From: Devosia sp. 2618
Lineage (GTDB): Bacteria > Pseudomonadota > Alphaproteobacteria > Rhizobiales > Devosiaceae
Assembly (NCBI RefSeq): GCF_040546815.1
Contig: NZ_JBEPOO010000001.1
Location: 2,728,001 to 2,792,000 of the forward strand
Reading direction: 5' to 3'
DNA length: 64,000 nucleotides
Shown here: positions 1 through 8,437 of the stretch, piece after piece
Numbering within the stretch: the first letter of the stretch is position 1
How the letters are laid out: every line of letters begins with the position of its first letter
The notes under the pieces: generated by a model
Told to the model about the DNA's origin: nothing
Databases searched by the model: none
Seen by the model: only the letters and a program-made list of their open reading frames with translations
Made by a program: the position numbers and the translations under genes

Positions 1-366
1 GGCCAAATTGCGCGCGAGTTCGGCACGGGCGACGTCGAACAGTGTCCCCTGCCCGCTTGCCGTGCGCATTTGCGCCGAGCCGTCGAGCACCACGACCAAA
101 TGGGCTGGCGGCGGAGCGCCCAAAAAGGGCTGCGCCAAAGCCAACACCAGCGCCGCGAGCGCTGCAAGTTGCAGCAGCAAAAGCGCGGAAAGCTTGGGGA
201 GCTTGCGGCGGCGACGGGCGGCCCCCGGCAGGTCCGGCAGCGTCAGCCATATTTGGATGCTGGGCACGACCCGGCGCTCGGGGCGCGTTGTGTGCAACCA
301 GATGACCAGCGCTGCAAATGCGAGCAGCCCAAGCATTGCGGGGGCAAGAAGGCCGAAACTCAACAC
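1..366 (-). CDS. BatA/vWA-type membrane protein, N-terminal part (runs off window)
   Basis: The minus strand is open from a GTG at 366 (or TTG at 363) to the window edge, giving about 122 residues. The N terminus is one hydrophobic helix, then a basic stretch (ARRRRKLPKLS), then a second hydrophobic helix rich in Leu and Ala. This is the usual start of BatA-like proteins, in which a membrane hairpin precedes a von Willebrand A domain. The strand VVVLDGSAQM sits where the metal site DxSxS is expected, but the last Ser is Gln, so the site looks degenerate. Homologous vWA proteins accompany methanol-dehydrogenase clusters (MxaC/MxaL), which fits the downstream position in this PQQ cluster. The remainder lies outside the window. 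Confidence 0.7.
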   Translation of the reverse strand, partial: MLSFGLLAPAMLGLLAFAALVIWLHTTRPERRVVPSIQIWLTLPDLPGAARRRRKLPKLSALLLLQLAALAALVLALAQPFLGAPPPAHLVVVLDGSAQMRTASGQGTLFDVARAELARNLA

Positions 367-433
367 GCATATACCCCGAAAAGACTTGCATTACCGGGAC
401 AGGCGTCCCGGCGGTCGGCCAAATAAAGTGCGA

Positions 434-1822
434 TCATTCGCCCACCCTCTCGAAATAGCGCGCCAGCGACGGGCGGCTTCCGGCGGGGAGCGATGGGCGT
501 TCGACGGTGCCATTCGTGGTCGATCCGGCGCCTGCGCCAGCCGCGCCGCCGGCGCCATTGGCAGCCTGTTCGGCTTCGGATGGCGGGAGGGTGACGCGGA
601 TGCGCCGACCGGTTTCCTGCGCGGATTGCGGCAGGGCCATCGGATCGTCACCGCCAACGCCATCGACCATGGAGTCGCCTTCAAGCGCGCTGGTGCCGGC
701 GCCGGCCTGATCGGCAGGGCCTTTGCCGGACTCGGCGGCGGCGCCAACGGACTCGCGACCGGCGGCTTGCAATTGCTGGGGTTCGATCTTTTCGGGCGTC
801 ATGCCCGATCCTGCGGGCTTGTTGTCGCCCGGCACGATCTTGCCCAAAGCCTCGGTTTCTTCATCGGCGCTGCGGCCATCGGCTTCGAGCGTGGCGATTT
901 CCTGATTGCGGCGGGCGCTTTCGATGTCTTCGAGGTTGATGGCGAAAACGTCGATTCCCTGTTGCACGTCTGGATTGCGCGGGCCTGAACCACCGGCAGT
1001 GGCGGTCGCGCCGTCTGGGAGTTGCGAGGCCTTGCCGCGTTGGTTCAGCCAGCTCGGCGCATTTTCGCCGAAGGCGTCGCGGGCCTGATCGGCGAGTGCG
1101 GACAGCTCGTTTTCCAGGTCCTCGGCGCTGACTTCTGGCGCTGCGTCGGCCACCCGTTCCTCGATGGCGCGGGCGATGGCGGCCAGCATCGGGTCCTGCC
1201 GCAATACGGCTTCGCGGTTCAACCGGTCGGCCAGATCTTGCGCATCGGTACGGATGCTCTCGGCGTCGGTGGACGCTTCCAGAGACGCAGAGGTTTCCAA
1301 CAAGGGGGGCTGTGCAAGGGTGATACCCAGCGCCGCCGCTGCTGCAATGAGCCCGGCGATGAGCATGTTTCGCAGCGGCTTCACGCCGAGCGGCCATAGG
1401 CGGCGGAGATCGAGGTTCGCCGAGCGTTCGCGCGCGCTCGACAGGAGCGATTGGGCGACTGGCCCCTGCGTGGGCGCAGCGGCGACTTCGAGGGCGGTGG
1501 CATAGGCGAGGTCCATGCCGCCGCGTCGATCAATGGCCAGCGCCAGAGAGCCGGGTCGCAGGAGCGCACGGTTCCAGACACAATAGATGGCGGCAGCGAG
1601 CGCACCGAGAATGATGGCGGCGAGGGCTGCTTGCAGGACTGGCAGCGGAGCGGAAAGCGCAGTCCATCCCAAGCGTCGGGCGCCTTCCAGCGCGCCGATG
1701 CCGAGCCAGACGAGAGCGCCAGCCGCCAGGCCGGTGACGGCGACCAGCAGTGCGGCGCGGGTCAGCAATCGGCTGCGGCTGCCGTCCAAAACTGAGAAGA
1801 GTGGGTCTGAATGAACGCTCAT
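434..1822 (-). CDS. unknown membrane protein of the PQQ dehydrogenase cluster
   Basis: The product has 462 residues. I chose the ATG at 1822 because it overlaps the stop of the preceding gene (ATGA), and the longer upstream reading is arginine-rich and implausible. Two hydrophobic segments lie near residues 20–80 and a third near 145–165. A long, mostly polar C-terminal half follows, rich in Ala, Glu and Gly and probably partly disordered. I recognise no catalytic motif. It sits between the M50-like gene and the BatA-like gene, so it may belong to an assembly or maturation set comparable to MxaA/MxaK, but similarity to those proteins could not be tested. Function unassigned. Confidence 0.75.
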   Translation of the reverse strand: MSVHSDPLFSVLDGSRSRLLTRAALLVAVTGLAAGALVWLGIGALEGARRLGWTALSAPLPVLQAALAAIILGALAAAIYCVWNRALLRPGSLALAIDRRGGMDLAYATALEVAAAPTQGPVAQSLLSSARERSANLDLRRLWPLGVKPLRNMLIAGLIAAAAALGITLAQPPLLETSASLEASTDAESIRTDAQDLADRLNREAVLRQDPMLAAIARAIEERVADAAPEVSAEDLENELSALADQARDAFGENAPSWLNQRGKASQLPDGATATAGGSGPRNPDVQQGIDVFAINLEDIESARRNQEIATLEADGRSADEETEALGKIVPGDNKPAGSGMTPEKIEPQQLQAAGRESVGAAAESGKGPADQAGAGTSALEGDSMVDGVGGDDPMALPQSAQETGRRIRVTLPPSEAEQAANGAGGAAGAGAGSTTNGTVERPSLPAGSRPSLARYFERVGE

Positions 1823-2391
1823 CGCCAGATCCAGATCTTGATCGCGAGGGCCAGCACCAAGGTCAGGCCCGACACGACTGCACCCGTGCTGCGGAGGCGT
1901 TCGGGCAGGAATTCGCGCAGGGCATGGGCGGCGGTCAGCGAGAGAACGGGCAGCAGGTTGAATGCCGCGATGCGTTCGGACATGCGCGCGAAGGTGAACA
2001 GCCAGGCTTCGGCGATCTGAAGCAGATCGGGCGGCGTTATGGCGATGACTAGACCGCGCCCTGCCATCGCACCGCGACCGACGAGCCAAGTGCCAGCCAG
2101 CGCCAGAAGCACGACGAGGATCAAGCCGGCAATACCACCCTTCAATTCGCGTGAGCGGATATCCATCGGGCGGATCCAGCCGAACTGCGCGACGACAACG
2201 CCGATCAGCGCGAAGAGGTCGATATGGGCCATCGGGTTGAGCGTCTGGCGACCGTCATGGGACGGGCCGGCGTCGCCAAAAGCCTTGGCGAGCAGGGCCA
2301 GAAAAAAGCCATGGATCGCCAGAACCACGAGCCCGGCGCTGCCGTCGACCATCATGCGGACAGGGTTGAGTTCACTGAGCAGCGTATTCAT
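1819..2391 (-). CDS. M50 (site-2 protease)-like membrane protein, probably catalytically degenerate
   Basis: The product has 190 residues and several hydrophobic helices. The ATG at 2391 overlaps the stop of the MxaJ-like gene (ATGA); an in-frame ATG at 2406 is possible but overlaps further. The segment LNPMAHIDLFAL matches the second conserved motif of M50 intramembrane metalloproteases. The first motif, normally HExxH, appears as IHGFFLALL, so Glu and the second His are missing. It is therefore more likely a structural or pseudo-protease member of the family. Coupling to its neighbours suggests a role in assembly or quality control of the periplasmic dehydrogenase system, which is inference. 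Confidence 0.75.
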   Translation of the reverse strand: MNTLLSELNPVRMMVDGSAGLVVLAIHGFFLALLAKAFGDAGPSHDGRQTLNPMAHIDLFALIGVVVAQFGWIRPMDIRSRELKGGIAGLILVVLLALAGTWLVGRGAMAGRGLVIAITPPDLLQIAEAWLFTFARMSERIAAFNLLPVLSLTAAHALREFLPERLRSTGAVVSGLTLVLALAIKIWIWR

Positions 2392-3287
2392 GCCGGGTCG
2401 GGCCACACGATCTTGTGGCGCTCGGCCAATTGGGCAAGGGTTCCGTCGGCTTCAAGCGCAGCGATGGCTTCGTCGACCAAGGCACCGAGGACATTATCGC
2501 CAGCGCGAACGGCTGCGCTGATCTGGACGGTATCGACGGGGAAAGGCAGGCTTTCCATGGCGTAGTATCCAGCCGGGTTGCCCTCCGTGCCCGCCATCAG
2601 CGCGCCTTCCCACAGCAGCGCCGCATCGACCTGTTCGTTGGCGAATGCCTTGAACAGCGCCTCGTTGTCGCGGAAAATAACGCGCAGCGGCGCGGTGTCC
2701 GCCGGCACGGTGCGCAAATAGCTCGTCAGAGCCGAATCACCGGCGGCCATGGCCTGCGCGCCGATACGGGCGCCGGGCTTGAGATCGGACAATGTCTTGA
2801 CCGATGGATCCCGGGAAATGCCGAGCATCCGCGCCACGATGTAGGGGCGCGACAGGCGCAGCCATTCGGGGGACGCCGACGACAGGTGCATGCCCAAAAC
2901 GACGTCGCAATGCTCTGCCATCATGATGAACATCTGCTCGTCAGTCAGGCCGAACAGGTAATCGTAGATCGAGGGGCGAACGGGGAAGTTCTTTTCGCCG
3001 AGCGTATAGGTGCGCACATCGGTCAGCAGCACCTGGCCAATGGCTTCCGCTAATTCGCCTTCGTAGGCGGCCAAGGGACCGTTGGGGCGCAGGCAGAATG
3101 CGATGCTGTTTCCCTCGTTGCGGCGGCGCTCTTCGTACAGATCGCGCGGCACAACTTCTTCCTGCGCAATGGCAGCCGCGAACGGCAGCAGCAATGCAGC
3201 CGACAATAAAGTGAGCATGAATTTGGTGAGTGGCCGCGCATGGCCAAGTGGACGATGCGATGGCGTCAGGCAGGATGTCGAATACAT
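2388..3287 (-). CDS. periplasmic MxaJ/XoxJ-like substrate-binding-fold protein
   Basis: The product has 299 residues, with a hydrophobic signal peptide ending near FAAAIAQ, so export to the periplasm is expected. The body resembles the quinoprotein dehydrogenase-associated branch of family 3 solute-binding proteins, including a SIAFCLRPNGPLAAYEGELA segment and a central DVVLGMHLSSASPEWLRLSR segment. These proteins (MxaJ, XoxJ) are thought to help activate or mature PQQ methanol dehydrogenases. The start at 3287 has an AAAGG eight bases upstream; an ATG at 3305 is the alternative. It lies downstream of the dehydrogenase behind a strong hairpin and is coupled to the M50-like gene by an ATGA overlap. 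Confidence 0.83.
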   Translation of the reverse strand: MYSTSCLTPSHRPLGHARPLTKFMLTLLSAALLLPFAAAIAQEEVVPRDLYEERRRNEGNSIAFCLRPNGPLAAYEGELAEAIGQVLLTDVRTYTLGEKNFPVRPSIYDYLFGLTDEQMFIMMAEHCDVVLGMHLSSASPEWLRLSRPYIVARMLGISRDPSVKTLSDLKPGARIGAQAMAAGDSALTSYLRTVPADTAPLRVIFRDNEALFKAFANEQVDAALLWEGALMAGTEGNPAGYYAMESLPFPVDTVQISAAVRAGDNVLGALVDEAIAALEADGTLAQLAERHKIVWPDPA

Positions 3288-3371
3288 AGGCCGAGCCTTT
3301 CGCATCGGGTGTCCAGTATCGCGCTGGACCCGGTGCGCGGGGGACAGGGCACGAAGGCCCTCGTTGATAGA

Positions 3372-3397
3372 ACCGGCGCGGGGTGAGCCGCGCCGGT
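3372..3397 (-). terminator. strong hairpin after the PQQ dehydrogenase gene
   Basis: A perfect 10 bp stem (ACCGGCGCGG pairing with CCGCGCCGGT) with a 6-base loop lies 25 bases beyond the dehydrogenase stop. On the minus strand it is followed by TTCTAT, only a weak U-tract. It may act as a partial terminator or as a 3' stabiliser that lets dehydrogenase mRNA exceed the downstream genes. Confidence 0.55.
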
Positions 3398-3421
3398 CCG
3401 TATTAGGTGTGCGAACTAAAC

Positions 3422-5182
3422 TTAGTTCGGCAGAGCAAAGACCTGGATAGCAGCGCCGAGCGAGCTCAGATCAGCAGATTCAGGAACCAGACGGGTCATC
3501 AGCGTACCGCCGTAAGCAGGGTTGCCCGAAACGATGGCGATGTACTGCTTGCCGTCGACTTCGTAGCTGATTGGAACGCCCATGGCGCCAGCAGCAAGAC
3601 GGGTCTGCCAGACCAGCTCACCAGTCTTCTGGTTGATGGCCTTGAGGTAACGATCAGCACCGCCCGAGAACAGCAGGTCCGACGCGGTCGCCAGAAGCGA
3701 TGCGTAGTTCACTGCGGTCTGCTCGTAGCGCCACACGGTCTCGCCGGTTTCGACGTTCACAGCGTCGATACGGCCAGCATTGGTCATGCCATCTGGCAGG
3801 GAGTAGACCGATGTCTGGTTGTACGAGTTGGCTGGAATTGGAGCGTCCGGACGTGGAGTCATGGTCATGCAGGCGTTCGTCAGTGGGACGAACATGACCT
3901 TGGTCTCTGGGTTGTAGGCCGTACGGGGCTGGTCACGACCGCCGAGGAAGGTCGGGCAGTGCAGGATTGGCGCATCGCCTTCCTTGTGCACGACTTCTTC
4001 GTTGACCGTCACGATGCCCTTGTCGTCGATGCTTTCGATCAGGTTCTGGTGAGCCGTATCACGAGCATAGATGAACTCGCCGGTTGCGGCGTCGAACTGC
4101 CAGACGGTACCGGTCTTGCACGGCACGCCGGTCAGCACGCGACGCTCGCCCTTGGCAGCGTCAGGGTTGATCGACTGCAGGTCTTCCATCGTCGCGCTCG
4201 GGTTCACGTTCACCGTGTCCACGATCATTTCGAAGGTGCATTCCTGGTCCCAGTTATCGCGGGGCAGGGTCTGATGGCGCCAGACGATTTCACCGGTCGA
4301 TGGCTTAACAGCGAAACGCGTGTTGGTGCCATACTGAGTGCCACCAACGGTGCCGCGCTGAACTTCGGAAGCTGGGCCCGTCGAGGACGAGCCGTAGAAC
4401 ACCAGATCCAGCTCAGGATTGTAGGTGAACTGGCCCCAAGCGCCGGTCATCCAGCGAGATTCATAGGCGCTGCCGCCCCACGTCTCGTCGCCTTCTTCAC
4501 CTGGCTTTGGAATGAAGTAGTTGCGCCAGAGTTCTTCACCAGTCTTGGCGTCGTGGCCGGTCGCATAGCAGCCGAAACCCGAATACTGGCAGGACGAACC
4601 GAGCACGATGATGCCGTTGGCAACGATTGGACCCGAAGAGTTCGAGATACCTTCGTCGCCCTGGCCGCGGTCGATATCGAACGCAACCTGACCGTCGCGC
4701 ATGTTGAGCGCGATGAGGTGGTTGTCCCATGTCGAGAAGTAGATGTTCTCGCCATAGATCGCGATGCCGCGCTTGCGGTCACGGGTAATCGAGTTGAGCA
4801 GTTCTGGCTCGATCTCGACGCGGTGACGGTACTGCCACAGCAGGGTGCCGGTGACGGCGTCGATCGCTTCAACCGTTTCGTTCGGGCTGGCGAGGAACAT
4901 GATGCCATCATAGACCAGCGGAGCGGTCTGGGTCTGGCCGGACTCGATGCCACGGGCCCAAACGGACTGCAGCGTGCCGACGTTGTCGGGCGTGATGTCG
5001 GTCAGCGGGCTGAAGCCGAAATTGCGCACGTCGCGGCCGTAAGCAAGCCAGTTGCCGGGAGCAACGTTCTGAAGGTCCTCGTCGGTGACGGGCTTCAGAT
5101 CGGCCAGGCCAGCGGCATAAGCCGGGGCCTGTGCCATCGCCAGCGTTGCTACGGTGAGCAACAGTAGACGTCTAAGTTTCAT
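3422..5182 (-). CDS. PQQ-dependent alcohol dehydrogenase (methanol/ethanol dehydrogenase family)
   Basis: The product has 586 residues with a Sec signal peptide (cut near AYA-AGL) and a good Shine-Dalgarno GGAGGA. Repeated tryptophan-docking motifs mark an eight-bladed quinoprotein propeller, for example DAVTGTLLWQYRH, DAKTGEELWRNY, KPSTGEIVWRH and NQKTGELVWQTR. The active-site segment is RDNWDQEC: Asp312 matches the catalytic Asp. The residue two further on is Glu314, where lanthanide enzymes (XoxF, ExaF) carry Asp. The adjacent cysteine pair of classical methanol dehydrogenases is absent (RDRKRGIAIYG there), and the usual metal-binding Asn region reads GSSSTGP. Electrons would pass to the cytochrome c encoded upstream. 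The substrate is unknown. PQQ dehydrogenases that oxidise mycotoxin alcohols (DepA) are known from Devosia, but a link is speculative. Confidence 0.9.
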   Translation of the reverse strand: MKLRRLLLLTVATLAMAQAPAYAAGLADLKPVTDEDLQNVAPGNWLAYGRDVRNFGFSPLTDITPDNVGTLQSVWARGIESGQTQTAPLVYDGIMFLASPNETVEAIDAVTGTLLWQYRHRVEIEPELLNSITRDRKRGIAIYGENIYFSTWDNHLIALNMRDGQVAFDIDRGQGDEGISNSSGPIVANGIIVLGSSCQYSGFGCYATGHDAKTGEELWRNYFIPKPGEEGDETWGGSAYESRWMTGAWGQFTYNPELDLVFYGSSSTGPASEVQRGTVGGTQYGTNTRFAVKPSTGEIVWRHQTLPRDNWDQECTFEMIVDTVNVNPSATMEDLQSINPDAAKGERRVLTGVPCKTGTVWQFDAATGEFIYARDTAHQNLIESIDDKGIVTVNEEVVHKEGDAPILHCPTFLGGRDQPRTAYNPETKVMFVPLTNACMTMTPRPDAPIPANSYNQTSVYSLPDGMTNAGRIDAVNVETGETVWRYEQTAVNYASLLATASDLLFSGGADRYLKAINQKTGELVWQTRLAAGAMGVPISYEVDGKQYIAIVSGNPAYGGTLMTRLVPESADLSSLGAAIQVFALPN

Positions 5183-5230
5183 GCGTGTCGTCCTCCAGTC
5201 TAAAGATCAGAGCCAAGGCCCTGTTTACGC

Positions 5231-5278
5231 GGTCCGTATCCGGACCCGATTGCTGAGCCGGCCGAATGATCGGCCGGC
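5231..5278 (-). other. two hairpins between cytochrome c and dehydrogenase genes
   Basis: Two perfect inverted repeats lie in the 106 bp spacer. Arms 5257–5264 and 5271–5278 form an 8 bp GC stem with a 6-base loop. Arms 5231–5236 (GGTCCG) and 5241–5246 (CGGACC) form a 6 bp stem with a tetraloop. Neither has a U-tract, so processing or differential stability between the two messages is more likely than full termination. Confidence 0.5.
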
Positions 5279-5288
5279 CAGGTGATGA

Positions 5289-5846
5289 TTAGTGCCCGTC
5301 GTTGGCAGGCTGAGGCGCAGCTTCTGCTGGCTTGGATGGAGCGGCAGGGGCCGCTGCTGGCGCGGCGGGAGCGTCTTCGCCTTCAGGCTTGGCGACGATC
5401 TCGATATCGTCGAGATCAGCCACCTTGGGGGGGAGCTCGGTGTCACCAGCTGGCGCGCCATGCAGCTTGAGGATGTATGCGAGCACATCGACATATTCGC
5501 GCGTACGCAGCTTGCCGGGGCTTTCTGGTGGCATGGCCGCGATCATGAATTCGACGCTGTCGGACAGCATCATCGTTTCCTTGGCGTCGAGTGCGCTGCC
5601 GGTCAGCGGGGGAGCTGCTGGACCGCCGCCGCCCTGAGAGCCGTGGCAGCTGGCGCAGTTTTCACCATATAGCTTCTTGCCGCGGTCTGCTTGCGCTTCG
5701 GTATAGACGCCGTCAAAAATGGTCTTGGGGCCTTCGGTCAGCGCCACTGCGGCCGGCTGCGACAGCACCACCGTCGTTGGTACCACAGTGGCCAAGAGGC
5801 CAGCTGCGAGCAACGTGACAACTTTCTGTCTGGTCAAATATTTCAA
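5289..5846 (-). CDS. periplasmic c-type cytochrome, likely electron acceptor of the PQQ dehydrogenase
   Basis: The product has 185 residues. It begins with a TTG preceded by GAGG at a suitable distance. An N-terminal hydrophobic segment (about residues 8–30) serves as signal peptide or anchor. One haem site CASCH occupies residues 64–68, and Met105 in AAMPPESPG is the probable sixth ligand. The C-terminal 50 residues are Ala/Pro/Glu-rich and probably disordered. It is the first gene of the minus-strand cluster, directly upstream of the dehydrogenase, as XoxG/MxaG-type cytochromes often are, although it is not recognisably a member of either. Confidence 0.88.
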   Translation of the reverse strand: MKYLTRQKVVTLLAAGLLATVVPTTVVLSQPAAVALTEGPKTIFDGVYTEAQADRGKKLYGENCASCHGSQGGGGPAAPPLTGSALDAKETMMLSDSVEFMIAAMPPESPGKLRTREYVDVLAYILKLHGAPAGDTELPPKVADLDDIEIVAKPEGEDAPAAPAAAPAAPSKPAEAAPQPANDGH

Positions 5847-6335
5847 CTTAGTGCCTCACATTCTTAGGTATTACGCACGCGGCAAGTTGCCACGCAGATT
5901 GCTCGGCAAGTGGCACTTTTCAGCGTCGGTAGCGGCCTCAGGACACCTCGTCCCTGCCGCGCCTGATCTACGGAAAGCGACGTAGCGTCGCACATTCGCT
6001 CCCCACAAAATCCCCCAAACGCATCTGCCAACGCTTGTTGCGCCATGCAGAAAATCCAATCGCAGGATTGGTTTACGCCTCCGAGCCGATATCCAAAGGA
6101 AACACAACTCCGCGTCAACCTCGACTAAAGTCTACTTGCCAGACATGTCGACCGATTCATGCGGGCAGCCATCCCAATGAGAGGATGCTGAGAGACGGTT
6201 GTGCTACTTGGCAGAGCCTTGTGGTTGCGAGCCGCCTCGCACGCACTGCCATGCAGCGCGTCTATCTGTAGCTCTCTTCAGCGCGGCTTAACCGGTCACG
6301 GCTAATTCTGTGTCCAGACAAAATCGGGTGCAGGC
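5847..6335. other. 490 bp intergenic region between divergent genes
   Basis: No credible gene is seen. It must hold the promoter of the minus-strand dehydrogenase cluster and of the plus-strand glycosyltransferase-like gene. A short perfect hairpin, CCAATC-GCAG-GATTGG, lies at 6056–6071. No convincing promoter hexamers could be assigned. Confidence 0.4.
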
Positions 6336-8084
6336 ATGGGCTGGGTCGATCGGAAATGGGTTCAGATCATCCTGATTTGGGCCGTCATTGCGGTTGCGCT
6401 CGTTATCACAGCCCTGCGGGCCGGAGGCGCGCCTGTTGTCACCGGCGACGATGCCATGCGACTGGTCGGCGCAATCGATCTGTTCCATGGCCAAACCTGG
6501 TTCGACACGACGCAATACCGCGACAACACGCCCTTTGGCGCCCCGATGCACTGGTCGCGCCTTGTCGATGCGCCGCTCGTGTTGCTCATGGCCATATTCA
6601 CGCCGTTCGCGCACGAAGCAGCGCCCTATTGGGCGGCGTTCGTCTGGCCGCTGTTGGTGCTGCTTGCTGTGGTGGCGCTATTGGCGGAACTGACCGAGCG
6701 TGTAGCAGGTCCCGCAGCGCGCTTTCCGGCACTCGCCCTCCTCGCACTGGCCGTCGCCGTCTACACCGAGTTTGCGCCCGGTCGGGTCGATCATCACAAC
6801 GTCCAGATCGCCCTCACGTTGGCGCTGATCCTGGCCAGCATGGAAGGCCGCAATAGCGTGGTCTGGGCCGCCATTGCGGGCATCTTGGCGGCAACGGGCC
6901 TGGCCATCGGGACGGAGTTTCTGCCGTCAGCGGCTGCAGCGCTGATCTGCTTTCCGCTCTATTGGCTGGTGCAGCCGGTTCGCAATCGACCACAACTGCT
7001 GGCCTTTGTCGGCAGTTTTCCAGTTGCCCTCATCCTTCATCTAGTCGCAACAAGTCCTGTTCAAAACTGGTTTGTGCCGGCCTGCGATGCGCTTTCGTCA
7101 ACCTACGTGGTGACGGGGATGCTTTACGGCGCCGCCATGCTGGTTGCCGCACTGATCGGGCCCGCCTTGCGCCATCCCGCGCTTAGGTTGCTGGCGCTGA
7201 TGTTACTGGGCGTCGCCACGCTGTTTGTGGTGCTTTGGCTGTTTCCGCAATGTCGCGGCGGCCCTTACGGCGATGTCGATGCAGATCTCGCCGCGATTCT
7301 CTTCCCAGACATAGGGGAGGCACAGCCGGTCTGGATTTGGGCCGCAAACATGCGACACCAACTCGCTTTGGTGGTGATGCCGGTGAGCGGTTTGGCCGCG
7401 GTGCTGATGGTTGTTGCTTTGGCCCCGAAAGATCAACGCTGGCGTTGGTTAGTTCTAGCTGGTTTTTGCTTGGCGTTGTTTGCAGTGTTCTGCTTGCAGG
7501 TTCGCGGCTTTCGCCTTGTTAGCGTAGCGGTTTTGCCGGGCCCGGCATGGCTGGTGGCGCGCGCATGGGCGTGGTTCCGCCAGCGCCAAACGGTTGGGTC
7601 AGCGGCCACTGCGGGCCTGACCTTCCTCGCCTTTACCGGCGCGGTGCATTGGAGCCTTTTTACCTACGCCTATGCGTTTGTTCCACAGGAAGCTGCAGAA
7701 GAAACCGTAGATGACTGGCGAGCCTGTGGGCTGGGGCCCGCCTATGAACAACTGGCCGCCCTGCCCCCCGCTCGCCTGATGTCCTACCTGCTGATTGGCC
7801 CAAAATTGCTATTGGAAACGCCGCATTCGGTGGTCTCCGCCGGCTATCACCGTAACGAAGACGGGCTGCGCGACATGGTTCGCTTCTATGGCGGCGGCGA
7901 GGCCGAAGCCCGCGCAGTGGCCGAGGAACGCGGGCTGGAATACCTGGTGTTTTGCCGCGGCATACCGCCCAACCAGGCGCTCGCTGGAGTACCCGACTTC
8001 AAAGAGCCGTCGTGGCCGTGGCTGGTTCCGGTAAGTGCGCCAGACGCGGATCTGCAGATCTACGCTATCGATCTTGAGCGGTAG
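6336..8084 (+). CDS. GT-C type membrane glycosyltransferase-like protein
   Basis: The product has 582 residues with about ten or more hydrophobic helices through residue 460 and a soluble C-terminal domain. The first extracytoplasmic loop has an acidic pair in TGDDAMRL (Asp38, Asp39), followed by WFDTTQYRDNTPFGAPMHWS. A later segment, APGRVDHHNVQ (about residues 148–157), resembles the loop following the second helix in oligosaccharyltransferase-like enzymes. These features fit polyprenyl-phosphate-sugar dependent transferases of the GT-C fold, working on the periplasmic side. The sugar and acceptor cannot be inferred. It stands alone, just outside the left junction of the tRNA-Phe element. 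Confidence 0.7.
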   Translation: MGWVDRKWVQIILIWAVIAVALVITALRAGGAPVVTGDDAMRLVGAIDLFHGQTWFDTTQYRDNTPFGAPMHWSRLVDAPLVLLMAIFTPFAHEAAPYWAAFVWPLLVLLAVVALLAELTERVAGPAARFPALALLALAVAVYTEFAPGRVDHHNVQIALTLALILASMEGRNSVVWAAIAGILAATGLAIGTEFLPSAAAALICFPLYWLVQPVRNRPQLLAFVGSFPVALILHLVATSPVQNWFVPACDALSSTYVVTGMLYGAAMLVAALIGPALRHPALRLLALMLLGVATLFVVLWLFPQCRGGPYGDVDADLAAILFPDIGEAQPVWIWAANMRHQLALVVMPVSGLAAVLMVVALAPKDQRWRWLVLAGFCLALFAVFCLQVRGFRLVSVAVLPGPAWLVARAWAWFRQRQTVGSAATAGLTFLAFTGAVHWSLFTYAYAFVPQEAAEETVDDWRACGLGPAYEQLAALPPARLMSYLLIGPKLLLETPHSVVSAGYHRNEDGLRDMVRFYGGGEAEARAVAEERGLEYLVFCRGIPPNQALAGVPDFKEPSWPWLVPVSAPDADLQIYAIDLER

Positions 8085-8331
8085 AGCGATAGCATCCTAG
8101 GACGCGCGAGCAGGTTCGTCGGACGACAGCTCATCATTGGCGAGACCCGGCCAACATGCGCCTACGCAATTTGCCCAAAGCATTCTCGCGCCAAGTGAAA
8201 GCGTCCTGGAGAACCTCGACACCATCATAGCGAGACGCCAGCAGCGTGGGATCCACTTCAGGACGAACGCCTACCTTGGGAAGGCCAATATTTTGCGATG
8301 TGTTTGATTGCCTTACGCTTCTTTGAAGCGA

Positions 8332-8383
8332 ATGGTGCCCGGGACCGGAATCGAACCAGTGACACGCGGATTTTCAATCCGCT
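8332..8383 (-). repeat. left attachment site: copy of the tRNA-Phe 3' end
   Basis: These 52 bases are identical to 52110–52161, which span the 3' two-thirds of the intact tRNA-Phe gene (anticodon stem-loop, T arm, acceptor 3' strand and CCA). Identity ends sharply at both sides, and the rest of the tRNA is missing here. This is a classical att direct repeat created by site-specific integration into a tRNA gene. The adjacent integrase gene points towards it. Confidence 0.93.
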
Positions 8384-8437
8384 TAAAACACCCGGAAACA
8401 CTGGCAATATGGCTCGCATGTCGCGCCCTTGTTGCAT

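Noticed and set aside
8..988. A 326-codon plus-strand frame at the left edge
   Set aside because: The minus strand holds the BatA-like start and the membrane protein with hydrophobic helices and an overlapping start; the plus-strand frame is arginine- and serine-rich without features.
3407..5167. A 586-codon open frame on the plus strand opposite the PQQ dehydrogenase
   Set aside because: It mirrors the dehydrogenase gene, has no ribosome site, and its translation has no domain features. High GC and strong codon bias on the minus strand create the long antisense frame.
8332..8383. A second functional tRNA-Phe gene
   Set aside because: Only the 3' two-thirds is present. The D arm and acceptor 5' strand are missing, so it is an att fragment.
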